This document shows positions 1 to 6,793 of a stretch of 8,886 nucleotides of DNA, in pieces. The stretch is from contig JAOZNB010000051.1 in NCBI GenBank assembly GCA_029933995.1, positions 1-8,886 on the forward strand, written 5' to 3'. The notes under the pieces are model-generated. The model searched no databases. It was not told where the DNA came from and was given only the letters and a program-made list of their open reading frames with translations. Made by a program: the position numbers and the translations under genes. This stretch comes from Candidatus Moraniibacteriota bacterium (GTDB lineage: Bacteria; Patescibacteriota; Minisyncoccia; Moranbacterales; GCA-2747515). Position 1 is the stretch's first letter. Each line of letters starts with the position of its first letter.

Positions 1-636
1 CTCATAAAACATAGCCTGCATAGTTGTAACGGAAGATGTATCCCAATAACCTATATTTTGATTAAATGCCGTCGCCCCAAGAAACATATAAGACATATCT
101 GTAACAGAAGATATATTCCATAAACTTATATCTTGATTAAATGCAACTGCCCCAAAAAACATATATGACATATTTGTAACGGAAGCTGTATTCCATAAAC
201 TTATATCTTGATTGAATGCAGATGCATTAATAAACATAGTTGACATATTTATAACAGAGGATGTGTCCCAAGAACTTATATTTTGATTGAATACGGATGC
301 ATCACTAAACATACGTGACATATTTGTGACGGAAGATGTGTCCCAAGAACCTATATTTTGATTGAATGCCGATGTATTCCTAAATATAGATGCCATATTT
401 GTAACAGAAGATGTATCCCATGAACCTATATTTTGATTAAATGCAATCGCCCCAAGAAACATATATGTCATATTTGTGACAGAAGATGTATTCCATAAAC
501 CTATAGTTTGATTAAAATCTGAGGCATTGTAAAACATATAGGACATATCACTAACAGAAGATGTATCCCAATAACCTATGTTTTGATTAAATGCGGATGC
601 ATGACTAAACATGCGTTGCATATTTGTAACAGAAGA
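1..636 (-). repeat. 75-bp in-frame tandem repeats encoding the BspA-type units
   Basis: Eight complete 75-base units lie at 636-37, and 36 bases of a ninth reach the window edge. All units keep exactly 25 codons, so gain or loss of a unit would keep the reading frame. DNA similarity is high and patchy: units 3, 7 and 8 share a GGGGC-containing variant in the middle (Phe/Leu-Gly-Ala), while units 4 and 5 share near-identical ends (Gly-Ser-Trp-Asp-Thr). This suggests exchange between copies. Confidence 0.9.
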
Positions 637-1107
637 TAAATCTGGTATATCTGTGAAATTTCCGACCATATTATTACATCCGTAAAAAGCATATGCCATA
701 GAAGTCCAAATTCCTGTTCCCCATTGATCTATTGAGAGAACCTTTTCTTTATCTCCTGCATTATAAAAATAAATTCTAGGAAATCCAGTTTTTGCTCCTG
801 TATTATCTTCTATTCTTATAATATATGTTCCTGCACTCCCATAACTACATGTATAATTTCCAGTTTGAGCTGTCACCTCGTCTGTACCATCGTTATTACA
901 GTCTACATTGTAGTTATATCCTGTTCCTGTTGTTGGTATAGTAAATTGTGTATCTGATGATGTTCCTGTATTATCTGTTTTAACTGTAATTATGAAATCA
1001 TCAGTTCCTGCAGCATTTACATTTGCTGCTATTAGAAAAACAAAAAGTCCAAGTACTATAAATATACTTCGACCTACTTTTTTTTGTAATAGAAAATTCT
1101 TTATCAT
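1..1107 (-). CDS. BspA-like (DUF285) leucine-rich-repeat surface protein, N-terminal part, runs off left edge
   Basis: The minus-strand frame is open from an ATG at 1107 to base 1: 369 codons with no stop, so the C-terminus lies outside the window. Residues 1-33 form a signal peptide: positive start (K3, K9, K10, R13), hydrophobic core about 14-28 and a VNA-A cleavage site near 32/33. Residues 35-101 look like the beta-rich, PKD-like domain often found before such repeats (phrases TVKTDNTGTSSDTQF, NVDCNNDGTDE, AGTYIIRIED). From residue 158 a 25-residue unit repeats eight times, plus 12 residues of a ninth, with consensus SSVTNMSxMFxxAxAFNQNIGxWDT, the hallmark of the BspA/DUF285 repeat family. 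These proteins are exported and often mediate surface adhesion or interaction; the ligand here is unknown. Whether the missing end carries a sorting or anchoring domain cannot be seen. It has its own promoter and is transcribed away from the neighbouring gene. Confidence 0.9.
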   Translation of the reverse strand, partial: MIKNFLLQKKVGRSIFIVLGLFVFLIAANVNAAGTDDFIITVKTDNTGTSSDTQFTIPTTGTGYNYNVDCNNDGTDEVTAQTGNYTCSYGSAGTYIIRIEDNTGAKTGFPRIYFYNAGDKEKVLSIDQWGTGIWTSMAYAFYGCNNMVGNFTDIPDLSSVTNMQRMFSHASAFNQNIGYWDTSSVSDMSYMFYNASDFNQTIGLWNTSSVTNMTYMFLGAIAFNQNIGSWDTSSVTNMASIFRNTSAFNQNIGSWDTSSVTNMSRMFSDASVFNQNISSWDTSSVINMSTMFINASAFNQDISLWNTASVTNMSYMFFGAVAFNQDISLWNISSVTDMSYMFLGATAFNQNIGYWDTSSVTTMQAMFYE

Positions 1108-1141
1108 TTTTATATTTTAATTATTTGTTTTATATTTTATC

Positions 1142-1170
1142 ATTATAGCTTATTTTGTTTTTTTTGACAA
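1142..1170 (-). promoter_or_regulatory. Sigma70-type promoter for the BspA-like gene
   Basis: On the minus strand a -35 box TTGTCA (1170-1165, five of six consensus bases) is followed after exactly 17 bases by a perfect -10 TATAAT (1147-1142). Transcription would begin near 1135, leaving a leader of about 28 bases before the ATG at 1107. The leader is almost pure A/T and has no Shine-Dalgarno sequence. Confidence 0.65.
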
Positions 1171-1177
1171 AAAAATT

Positions 1178-1206
1178 TTGTTACTTTACACAAATTGCGA
1201 TATACT
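1178..1206 (+). promoter_or_regulatory. Likely promoter for the AhpD-like gene
   Basis: A -35-like TTGTTA (1178-1183) is separated by 17 bases from a -10-like TATACT (1201-1206, five of six). Transcription would begin near 1213, about 23 bases before the ATG. A perfect TTGACA also lies at 1164-1169, but at 17-base spacing its partner would be the poor TACACA (1187-1192). A TATAAT at 1212-1217 has no well-spaced -35. The exact choice is therefore uncertain. Confidence 0.45.
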
Positions 1207-1235
1207 AATAATATAATTAGATTAAATTAAAAAAT

Positions 1236-1763
1236 ATGACACCAACAGAACCTGTGGTAGGACGTGTATCATGTGATGATTTACATGGTGATGCCAAGAA
1301 GATTTTTGAGGATTTTTTAGAAAGTAGTGGGAAGGTGCCTAAATGGCTACAAGTAATGGGAAATTGTGAAGATACAATGGTTGGTTTTTTCTCACTATTC
1401 AAATCAGTAATGGATGACGCACCTGCTCCAAGTGCGCTCAAATGGAAGGTCGCTTACGTAGTATCAGATATCAATAAATGTGAATTTTGTATTGGAGCAA
1501 CACAATCAAAATTGACAGGGCTAGGTATTAGCGATGAAGACTTACAGGATATTGACAAAGTAGAAGACCCTAAAGAAGCTTTGGCGATAGAATATGCAAA
1601 AGCAACAACCGAGCATGCCTACAGTGTAAGTCCTGAGCTGACACAAAAAATGCAAGAGACATTTAGTGATGAGGAAATTGTTGAAATAACTGCTGTTATT
1701 GGAACATTCAACTTCTTAAATCGTTTTAATGATGCTCTGAGAATTTTACCAGAAGCAAAATAA
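1236..1763 (+). CDS. AhpD-like / carboxymuconolactone decarboxylase family protein (COG2128-like)
   Basis: This 175-residue all-helical protein is cytoplasmic, with no signal peptide or membrane segment. The family signature is a CxxC pair, here C82-E-F-C85 after the helix LKWKVAYVVSDINK, and a C-terminal FNFLNRFNDAL (158-168) typical of the alkylhydroperoxidase-like group of this fold. Members with an active CxxC reduce peroxides or act as thiol-disulfide partners. Canonical AhpD has Glu 12 residues before the first Cys and His four after the second; here these positions are W70 and T89, so the standard proton relay is absent and ordinary AhpD chemistry is doubtful. The CxxC could still support disulfide exchange. 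The gene stands alone, divergent from the surface-protein gene and convergent with the permease gene. The start is the first ATG after the promoter; no Shine-Dalgarno is present. Family assignment is firm, substrate unknown. Confidence 0.82.
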   Translation: MTPTEPVVGRVSCDDLHGDAKKIFEDFLESSGKVPKWLQVMGNCEDTMVGFFSLFKSVMDDAPAPSALKWKVAYVVSDINKCEFCIGATQSKLTGLGISDEDLQDIDKVEDPKEALAIEYAKATTEHAYSVSPELTQKMQETFSDEEIVEITAVIGTFNFLNRFNDALRILPEAK

Positions 1764-1791
1764 TTATTATTCCCACTTTCACAAAAATAAT

Positions 1792-1819
1792 AAAAAACCG
1801 CCAAAGTTGGCGGTTTTTT
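1792..1819. terminator. Bidirectional Rho-independent terminator
   Basis: The segment is a perfect palindrome apart from its centre: six A, then CCGCCAA, AG, TTGGCGG, then six T. It folds as a G/C-rich stem extended by A-T pairs and ends in a U tract whichever strand is transcribed. It sits between the convergent AhpD-like gene (ends 1763) and the permease gene (ends 1854), so it can stop both transcripts. Confidence 0.92.
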
Positions 1820-1853
1820 ATTTATCTATAATTTCTCATTGTTTTTTTTCTAC

Positions 1854-3230
1854 TTATTCATGCTCACTTTGATTGTCATGTGTCACATCATCAGATTCTT
1901 CATACTGTGCAGAAACCGTTTGTCCCATTGTTGTCTTATTGAAAAAGTCAGAAAATGTAACAATAGCGATAGTGGCTATAATACATGTCACAACCATAAC
2001 AGCTGTTCCACTGCGAAGCCAGTCTTTCAATGTAATTGGAGTATCTGTTTGCTCTGACTTTGATACAACAATCACATTTGCTGTTGAGCCAATTGGTGAA
2101 CCATTTCCACCAAATCCTACACCAAATACAAGTGCCCACCACAAAATATTCACATCAACACCCTTTGCTTGCAATGCAGCAATAACTGGAATCATTGCTA
2201 CAGTAAATGGAATATTATCAACAAGGGCTGATAAAATCGCACTCATCCACAGTACAATAACTGCAGTCATAACAATATTACTTTCAGCACCACTAACAAG
2301 CATTTCTGCAACAACATCAAGTGCACCAGAATATTCAAGTCCACCAACAATCACAAACAGTGCCGCAAAAAATACCAACACCGACAGTTCTAATTTTTCA
2401 AAAATCTTTTGTGGATCCTTTTTTGGTGATACTAAAATCAAAGCAATTGCAGCACCAATCAGAGCTACTAATGAAGGTTCGATATGCAATATATTATGCA
2501 CAAAAAACAAGCCCACAACAAGTATTAAAACTCCTACAACAATTTTAAGTGTTCTCATATCTGTAATTGCATCTCTTTCATCCATTTTCATCAATTTATC
2601 TATGTTTTGTGGCTCTTGCTTCATCTCTTTTCTATAAATTAGCTTCAACACAACAAGAGTTGCAAACCATGCTACTAACACAACTGGCAATGAATGTGTC
2701 AAGAAATCATTAAAACTAAATCCAGCAGCTGAACCAATCATGATATTTGGAGGATCTCCAACAAGTGTTGCTACACCACCAGTATCTGACAAAAGTGCTT
2801 CTGCCATAAGTATTGGAGTCGGATTTATCTTAAGCATCCTTGTTACAACAATTGTAATTGGGACTATCAAGATAATTGTAGTAACATTATCCAAAACTAA
2901 GGATAGTAACGTTGTTACAGTTCCTAATGCAATAACCAATAACCAAGGATTACCTTTCGTTTTTTTTGCTGCAAGAATACCTAAATACTGAAATGCTCCT
3001 GTTGTCTCCATAATTGCAACAATTGTCATCATTCCAAGCAACAAACCAATGGTATTAAAATCAATTGCGTGCATGGCTTTTTCTGGTGAATAAAAACCAA
3101 ATATTAACCCAACAATAATCATCATAATTGCACCAAAAAATGCAATAACTGTTCTATGTAGCTTTTCAGCTATGATAAGACCAAATGTTGCAACAAAAAC
3201 TGCAACGCTTGCCCACAATGCGTAATCCAT
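1854..3230 (-). CDS. ArsB/NhaD-type ion permease (IT superfamily), probable Na+/H+ antiporter-like
   Basis: A 458-residue inner-membrane protein with roughly eleven to twelve hydrophobic segments and two pseudo-symmetric halves, each with the signature of the ArsB/NhaD/P-protein permeases. The first half has LDNVTT (113-118) followed by SDTGGVATLVGDPPNIMIG (148-166). The second has LVDNIPFTVAMIP (336-348) followed by GGNGSPIGSTANVIV (374-388). A hydrophilic loop of about 30 residues (200-228) links the halves. The family moves ions or small anions across the membrane using cation or proton gradients; NhaD and arsenite (ArsB) members are closely similar, and no arsR, arsC or arsA gene is adjacent, which mildly favours a Na+/H+ or general anion role. 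The last 16 residues form a hydrophilic, acidic and His-containing tail. It lies 67 bases after the CBS-domain gene and ends at the bidirectional terminator. Substrate is not determinable from sequence alone. Confidence 0.85.
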   Translation of the reverse strand: MDYALWASVAVFVATFGLIIAEKLHRTVIAFFGAIMMIIVGLIFGFYSPEKAMHAIDFNTIGLLLGMMTIVAIMETTGAFQYLGILAAKKTKGNPWLLVIALGTVTTLLSLVLDNVTTIILIVPITIVVTRMLKINPTPILMAEALLSDTGGVATLVGDPPNIMIGSAAGFSFNDFLTHSLPVVLVAWFATLVVLKLIYRKEMKQEPQNIDKLMKMDERDAITDMRTLKIVVGVLILVVGLFFVHNILHIEPSLVALIGAAIALILVSPKKDPQKIFEKLELSVLVFFAALFVIVGGLEYSGALDVVAEMLVSGAESNIVMTAVIVLWMSAILSALVDNIPFTVAMIPVIAALQAKGVDVNILWWALVFGVGFGGNGSPIGSTANVIVVSKSEQTDTPITLKDWLRSGTAVMVVTCIIATIAIVTFSDFFNKTTMGQTVSAQYEESDDVTHDNQSEHE

Positions 3231-3240
3231 AATTATATCT

Positions 3241-3283
3241 AAAAATTAAAAAATTAAAAAAGCAACATAAATATATTGCTTTG
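3241..3283 (-). terminator. Weak hairpin plus T-rich tract between the CBS gene and the permease gene
   Basis: On the minus strand AAAGCAA (3282-3276) and TTGCTTT (3265-3259) form a 7-bp stem with a 10-base loop, followed by a T-rich run. The low G/C content makes it a weak stem, so it may attenuate rather than stop transcription into the permease gene. Confidence 0.35.
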
Positions 3284-3297
3284 AAAAATAAAATATT

Positions 3298-3780
3298 CTA
3301 CTTAAAACTCTCTTTTATACCCATATAATGTCCTATCATTTGTTTAAATTCTGTACGCGTTAATAGCCCTACAACCTCATTTTCATCATTAACTACTGGC
3401 ACACGAACTTGTTTTTTTGATAAAGCAAAAATAGCAGCTTCCATAATTGAGGAAGTAACCTTTACAGTATTAGGTTGTGCATTCATAAACTCTGATACAG
3501 GAACATTAGAAGATTTATTCACTTCTTCTTTAAACATATCCTCTGTTGCAAATCGCGCAGCAATTGTATCATCTTCTAAATAATCTGGCACAACACGCGC
3601 TATTACAGAACCAGCATTCACAATGCCCACTAGTTTTTGATCTTTGTCTAAAACTAACAAAGAATTTGTTTTTTTTACAATCATTTTTGTTAAAACATCT
3701 TGCAAAATTGCATCATTACCAATTGTAGTTGGCTGACGCATTATATCCTCAATTGTTGTCGTCTTTCCATCTATTACCAT
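3298..3780 (-). CDS. Two-CBS-domain protein
   Basis: This 160-residue soluble protein is made almost only of a tandem CBS pair. CBS1 covers about 10-65 (IEDIMRQPTTI, then NSLLVLDKDQKLVGIVNAGSVI). CBS2 covers about 95-150 (VSEFMNAQPNTVKV, then VRVPVVNDENEVVGLLTRTEF). Such pairs fold as a Bateman module and typically bind adenine nucleotides such as AMP or ATP, or S-adenosylmethionine, to sense energy state. No output domain is fused, so it presumably acts on a partner. The next gene downstream encodes an ion permease, and free-standing or fused CBS modules are known regulators of transporters; that pairing is an inference from gene order. The gene has its own promoter 115 bases after atpC and ends with TAG, the only non-TAA stop here. 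The ligand-binding residues cannot be assigned with confidence. Confidence 0.85.
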   Translation of the reverse strand: MVIDGKTTTIEDIMRQPTTIGNDAILQDVLTKMIVKKTNSLLVLDKDQKLVGIVNAGSVIARVVPDYLEDDTIAARFATEDMFKEEVNKSSNVPVSEFMNAQPNTVKVTSSIMEAAIFALSKKQVRVPVVNDENEVVGLLTRTEFKQMIGHYMGIKESFK

Positions 3781-3826
3781 ATCTTTAAAATATTATATAA
3801 TTTATAAAAAAGTATCACAGTTTGTA

Positions 3827-3854
3827 ATTATACTCCCTTCTATTTTTTTTGCAA
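3827..3854 (-). promoter_or_regulatory. Sigma70-type promoter for the CBS-permease unit
   Basis: On the minus strand TTGCAA (3854-3849, four of six) is followed after 16 bases by a perfect TATAAT (3832-3827). The predicted start near 3820 leaves a 40-base leader. It lies just after atpC, which suggests the CBS and permease genes can be expressed independently of the ATP synthase operon. Confidence 0.55.
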
Positions 3855-3895
3855 GCCTAAAAAAATATCATCAATATTCAATTATCAAAAATATT

Positions 3896-4324
3896 TTACA
3901 AACCTTTACGCGCAAGAAATTTCTTTGCAATTTTGATCCTAGACATTTCCCTTTCAAGTGTTGCTGCAACGTGTGCGTATTCAGTCTCATCTGTTTTTAT
4001 CACTTTATTCTTGATATCTTCAGCACGTTTTTTGGCAGCTTCTGCTTTTTTAATATCAATCTCTTCTGCTCGCTCAGCCTCATCTGCAAGAATTATTAAT
4101 TCATTATTTGCAAATTCCAAAAAACCACCTACTACAGCAATACTAACTTCCTCACCATCTTTTTTGGTAAGAATTTCTCCAATTTGCAATGATGCAATAT
4201 ATGCTCTATGTTCAGGCAAAATTGTCACCTCGCCATCAGTAACTGGGAGAGTTACTTGATCAACGGAACATTCACAAACAACTTGCTCTGGAGTTATTAC
4301 TTTAACTTTTATCTGTTTACTCAT
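3896..4324 (-). CDS. atpC: ATP synthase F1 subunit epsilon
   Basis: At 142 residues this is close to the usual length. The N-terminal beta sandwich (about 1-86) shows the family landmarks ITPEQVV (10-16), DGEVTILPEHRA (30-41), GGFLEF (66-71) and IILADEAERAEEID (77-90). Residues 91-140 are charged and helical, matching the C-terminal helical hairpin that can inhibit rotation when extended. Epsilon binds gamma in the central stalk and helps couple F1 to Fo. It starts 24 bases after atpD and is the last gene of the atp operon. The second helix is complete, so ATP-responsive inhibition is possible. Confidence 0.95.
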   Translation of the reverse strand: MSKQIKVKVITPEQVVCECSVDQVTLPVTDGEVTILPEHRAYIASLQIGEILTKKDGEEVSIAVVGGFLEFANNELIILADEAERAEEIDIKKAEAAKKRAEDIKNKVIKTDETEYAHVAATLEREMSRIKIAKKFLARKGL

Positions 4325-4348
4325 AAAATAATTTTAAATTATTCAGTT

Positions 4349-5728
4349 TTATTTGCTTTCACGAACACCTTCGATAGAACCTTTCATGTAAAAGTCCTGT
4401 TCAGCAACATCGTCCATATCACCATCAAGAATCATTTTAAATCCTTTAATTGTATCCTCAATTTTTACATATTCACCACTTGTTCCTGTAAATTGTTCAG
4501 CAACAAAAAATGGTTGTGACAAGAATTTTTGAATTTTTCTAGCTCTTGCAACAGTAATTTTATCCTCATCAGAAAGTTCTTCCATTCCCAAAATTGCAAT
4601 AATATCTTGCAAATCTTTATATCTTTGCAACACTTGTTGAACTCCACGAGCAACATCATAATGATCCTGTCCAATAATATTTGGATCAAGGATTGTTGAA
4701 TTTGAATCAAGTGGATCAACAGCTGGATAAATTCCAAGCTCCGTCAAAGGACGAGAAAGCACAACTGTAGAATCAAGATGTCCAAAAGTCGTAGCTGGTG
4801 CTGGATCAGTAAGATCATCAGCAGGCACGTAAACAGCCTGAACTGATGTTACAGAACCATCTTTTGTGGAAGTAATTCGCTCTTGCAATTGACCCATTTC
4901 TTCAGCCAATGTTGGCTGATAACCCACAGCTGAAGGAATTCGACCTAAAAGAGCAGATACTTCAGAACCAGCTTGCGTAAATCGGAAAATATTATCAACA
5001 AATAATAATGTATCACGACCTTCGACATCACGGAAATATTCAGCCATTGTAAGTGCTGAAAGTGCTACACGTTGACGAGCTCCTGGTGGCTCATTCATTT
5101 GACCAAATACCAGCGCAGTCTTATCCAATACCCCAGACTCTTTCATTTCATAATAAAGATCATTTCCCTCACGAGTTCGCTCTCCTACACCAGCAAATAC
5201 AGAATAACCACCGTGCTCCTGAGCAATATTTCGGATTAACTCTTGAATAAGCACTGTTTTTCCCACACCAGCACCACCAAAAAGTCCAATTTTACCACCT
5301 TTTACAAATGGACAAATCAAATCAACAACTTTAATACCAGTTTCTAAAATTTCAGTATCAGTTGACTGTTCAGAAAACTTTGGTGCACTACGGTGAATTG
5401 GATCCTTTTGTGTCACCTCTATCTTTGCATCATTACCATCGATTGTTTCACCAAGTAAGTTAAACATACGTCCGAGTACACCAGGACCAACTGGCACACT
5501 TATAGGTGCTCCGGTAGCAACAACTTGCATTTTACGCTTCAGACCATCTGTTGAAGCCATGGCAACGGCTCGTACTTTATTACCTCCAAGATGCTGATGC
5601 GTTTCAAGTATAATTTTTTCTGTATCTGAAACGATTACTTCAAGTGCATGATAAATCCCTGGCAATTCACCAGAAAATTCTACATCCACAACAGGTCCAA
5701 TAATTTGTATAATTTTTCCTTCATTCAT
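4349..5728 (-). CDS. atpD: ATP synthase F1 subunit beta (catalytic)
   Basis: A full-length 459-residue catalytic subunit. The N-terminal barrel begins GKIIQIIGPVVDVEF (4-18). The P-loop is GGAGVGKT (151-158), the catalytic glutamate is E183 in GERTREGNDLY (182-192), and Walker B is LLFVDNIFRF (241-250) with D245. The C-terminal lever carries MEELSDED (382-389), a slight variant of DELSEED that contacts gamma. All residues needed for ATP synthesis or hydrolysis are present. Three beta subunits alternate with three alpha subunits in the F1 head. It follows atpG by 42 bases and precedes atpC by 24 bases. No Shine-Dalgarno precedes the ATG; the spacer contains a 7-base tandem repeat. Confidence 0.98.
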   Translation of the reverse strand: MNEGKIIQIIGPVVDVEFSGELPGIYHALEVIVSDTEKIILETHQHLGGNKVRAVAMASTDGLKRKMQVVATGAPISVPVGPGVLGRMFNLLGETIDGNDAKIEVTQKDPIHRSAPKFSEQSTDTEILETGIKVVDLICPFVKGGKIGLFGGAGVGKTVLIQELIRNIAQEHGGYSVFAGVGERTREGNDLYYEMKESGVLDKTALVFGQMNEPPGARQRVALSALTMAEYFRDVEGRDTLLFVDNIFRFTQAGSEVSALLGRIPSAVGYQPTLAEEMGQLQERITSTKDGSVTSVQAVYVPADDLTDPAPATTFGHLDSTVVLSRPLTELGIYPAVDPLDSNSTILDPNIIGQDHYDVARGVQQVLQRYKDLQDIIAILGMEELSDEDKITVARARKIQKFLSQPFFVAEQFTGTSGEYVKIEDTIKGFKMILDGDMDDVAEQDFYMKGSIEGVRESK

Positions 5729-5732
5729 AATG

Positions 5733-5753
5733 TTTAGTGGTTAGTATTTAGTA
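5733..5753. repeat. Heptamer tandem repeat in the atpG-atpD spacer
   Basis: Three exact-length 7-base units, TTTAGTG, GTTAGTA and TTTAGTA, end four bases before the atpD start codon as read on the minus strand. They occupy the place where a ribosome-binding site would normally be. Confidence 0.6.
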
Positions 5754-5770
5754 GATAATAAATTAAATAA

Positions 5771-6727
5771 TTATTCAACTGCAGCGCTTCCAGCAGATAT
5801 CTCTGCAATTTCCTGTGTAATTTTCATCTGTCGTATCTGATTATATGCAAATGTCAGTTCTTCACTCATATCTCTTGCTGCATCTGTTGCATTTTTCATT
5901 GCCATCATCCTTGATGACTCCTTAGATGCATTTGATTCCAAAATTGCATGATATAACTGCATTTCGATAAGTCTAGGAAAAATATGTTCCAATACTTTTT
6001 TTGGACTTGGCTCAACTTTGTACTCCATCTCCTGCTCTTTCAAACCAAATTCTTTTGCAATATTATCCATTTCAGCAATCTGCTTTTCTAAGTCAATCTT
6101 TGATACTGGTAAAATCTGACGAATTTTTGGCTCCTGTTTTATTACTGATACATAGTCAGTATATGCTATAACAACCTTGTCATATTTTTTATTTAAATAT
6201 TCCTCCATCACTATACTTGAAAGTGGTCGCACTTCATCAATTCCTGGTAAATAAGTAAGCTCTGGAAATGCTGCAATAATATTTTTACCTAACTTACCTA
6301 CTAATCCTTCACCTTTTCTACCTACTGTAATAAAGTCAATTTTCAAATCTTTATCAGCAACTGGTGAATTTATTTTTTTTGTGCCAATACGATTGACCTT
6401 TAGTCTCTCAGGATTTTCAACTTCCTCTCTCACCTTTTTCATTATTTGTGCATTAAATGAACCACACAAACCACGATTTGATGTAATCGCAACAATTAAT
6501 ACACTTTTTACTTCACGTACTTCCAAAAGTCCATGTTCATAGTTCTCAAAAGCTCGTGCGAGATTTGTGAGAACGCTCCACGCAGCATGAGCATAAGCAC
6601 GAATCTTTAAAACACTTTCTGTAGACTTACGCATCTTTGCAGCAGAAACCATTTCCATTGCACGCGTAATTTTACCTGTGTTATTAACAGATTTTATTCG
6701 ACTTCGAATTTCTTTTAAATTGCTCAT
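5771..6727 (-). CDS. atpG: ATP synthase F1 subunit gamma
   Basis: The rotor-shaft subunit, 318 residues, about 30 longer than many bacterial gammas. The N-terminal coiled-coil helix begins SNLKEIRSRIKSVNNTGKIT and continues RAMEMVSAAKMRKS. The conserved ITSNRGLCGSFN lies at 81-92. The C-terminal helix has ESNASKESSRMMAMKNATDA (264-283) and YNQIRQMKITQEIAEISAGS (295-314), the family signature. Together the two terminal helices form the coiled coil inside the alpha3beta3 ring. The extra length is in the middle Rossmann-like domain, with insertions around 104-135 and 205-240, outside the conserved shaft. It begins 66 bases after the inserted four-helix-bundle gene and precedes atpD by 42 bases. 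There is no sign of damage, so the upstream insertion has not broken the gene. Confidence 0.96.
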   Translation of the reverse strand: MSNLKEIRSRIKSVNNTGKITRAMEMVSAAKMRKSTESVLKIRAYAHAAWSVLTNLARAFENYEHGLLEVREVKSVLIVAITSNRGLCGSFNAQIMKKVREEVENPERLKVNRIGTKKINSPVADKDLKIDFITVGRKGEGLVGKLGKNIIAAFPELTYLPGIDEVRPLSSIVMEEYLNKKYDKVVIAYTDYVSVIKQEPKIRQILPVSKIDLEKQIAEMDNIAKEFGLKEQEMEYKVEPSPKKVLEHIFPRLIEMQLYHAILESNASKESSRMMAMKNATDAARDMSEELTFAYNQIRQMKITQEIAEISAGSAAVE

Positions 6728-6740
6728 TTTATTCTAATTT

Positions 6741-6761
6741 TAAATTTCAAATTCTAAATTT
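6741..6761. repeat. Heptamer tandem repeat downstream of the four-helix-bundle gene
   Basis: Units TAAATTT, CAAATTC and TAAATTT are exactly seven bases apart. The subsequence 6742-6752 (AAATTTCAAAT) is an exact inverted copy of 7185-7195 on the other side of the inserted gene. All of it is A/T-rich, so the match alone is weak evidence. Confidence 0.5.
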
Positions 6762-6793
6762 TAATTGAAATTTTAATTTAATAATGTTTTAAA

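Noticed and set aside
1..636. CRISPR-like regular repeats
   Set aside because: The 75-base periodicity is an in-frame protein repeat with no alternation of invariant repeat and unique spacer.
1873..2637. A 254-codon plus-strand open frame opposite the permease gene
   Set aside because: It is Ser/Thr/Ile-rich with no family motif, and it lies wholly antisense to a gene with clear permease signatures. It is a shadow created by the codon bias of the real gene.
3864..3878. Small hairpin (AATAT, CATCA, ATATT) after atpC with a T run on the minus strand
   Set aside because: The five-base stem is only A-T pairs and would be too unstable to be a convincing terminator for the atp operon.
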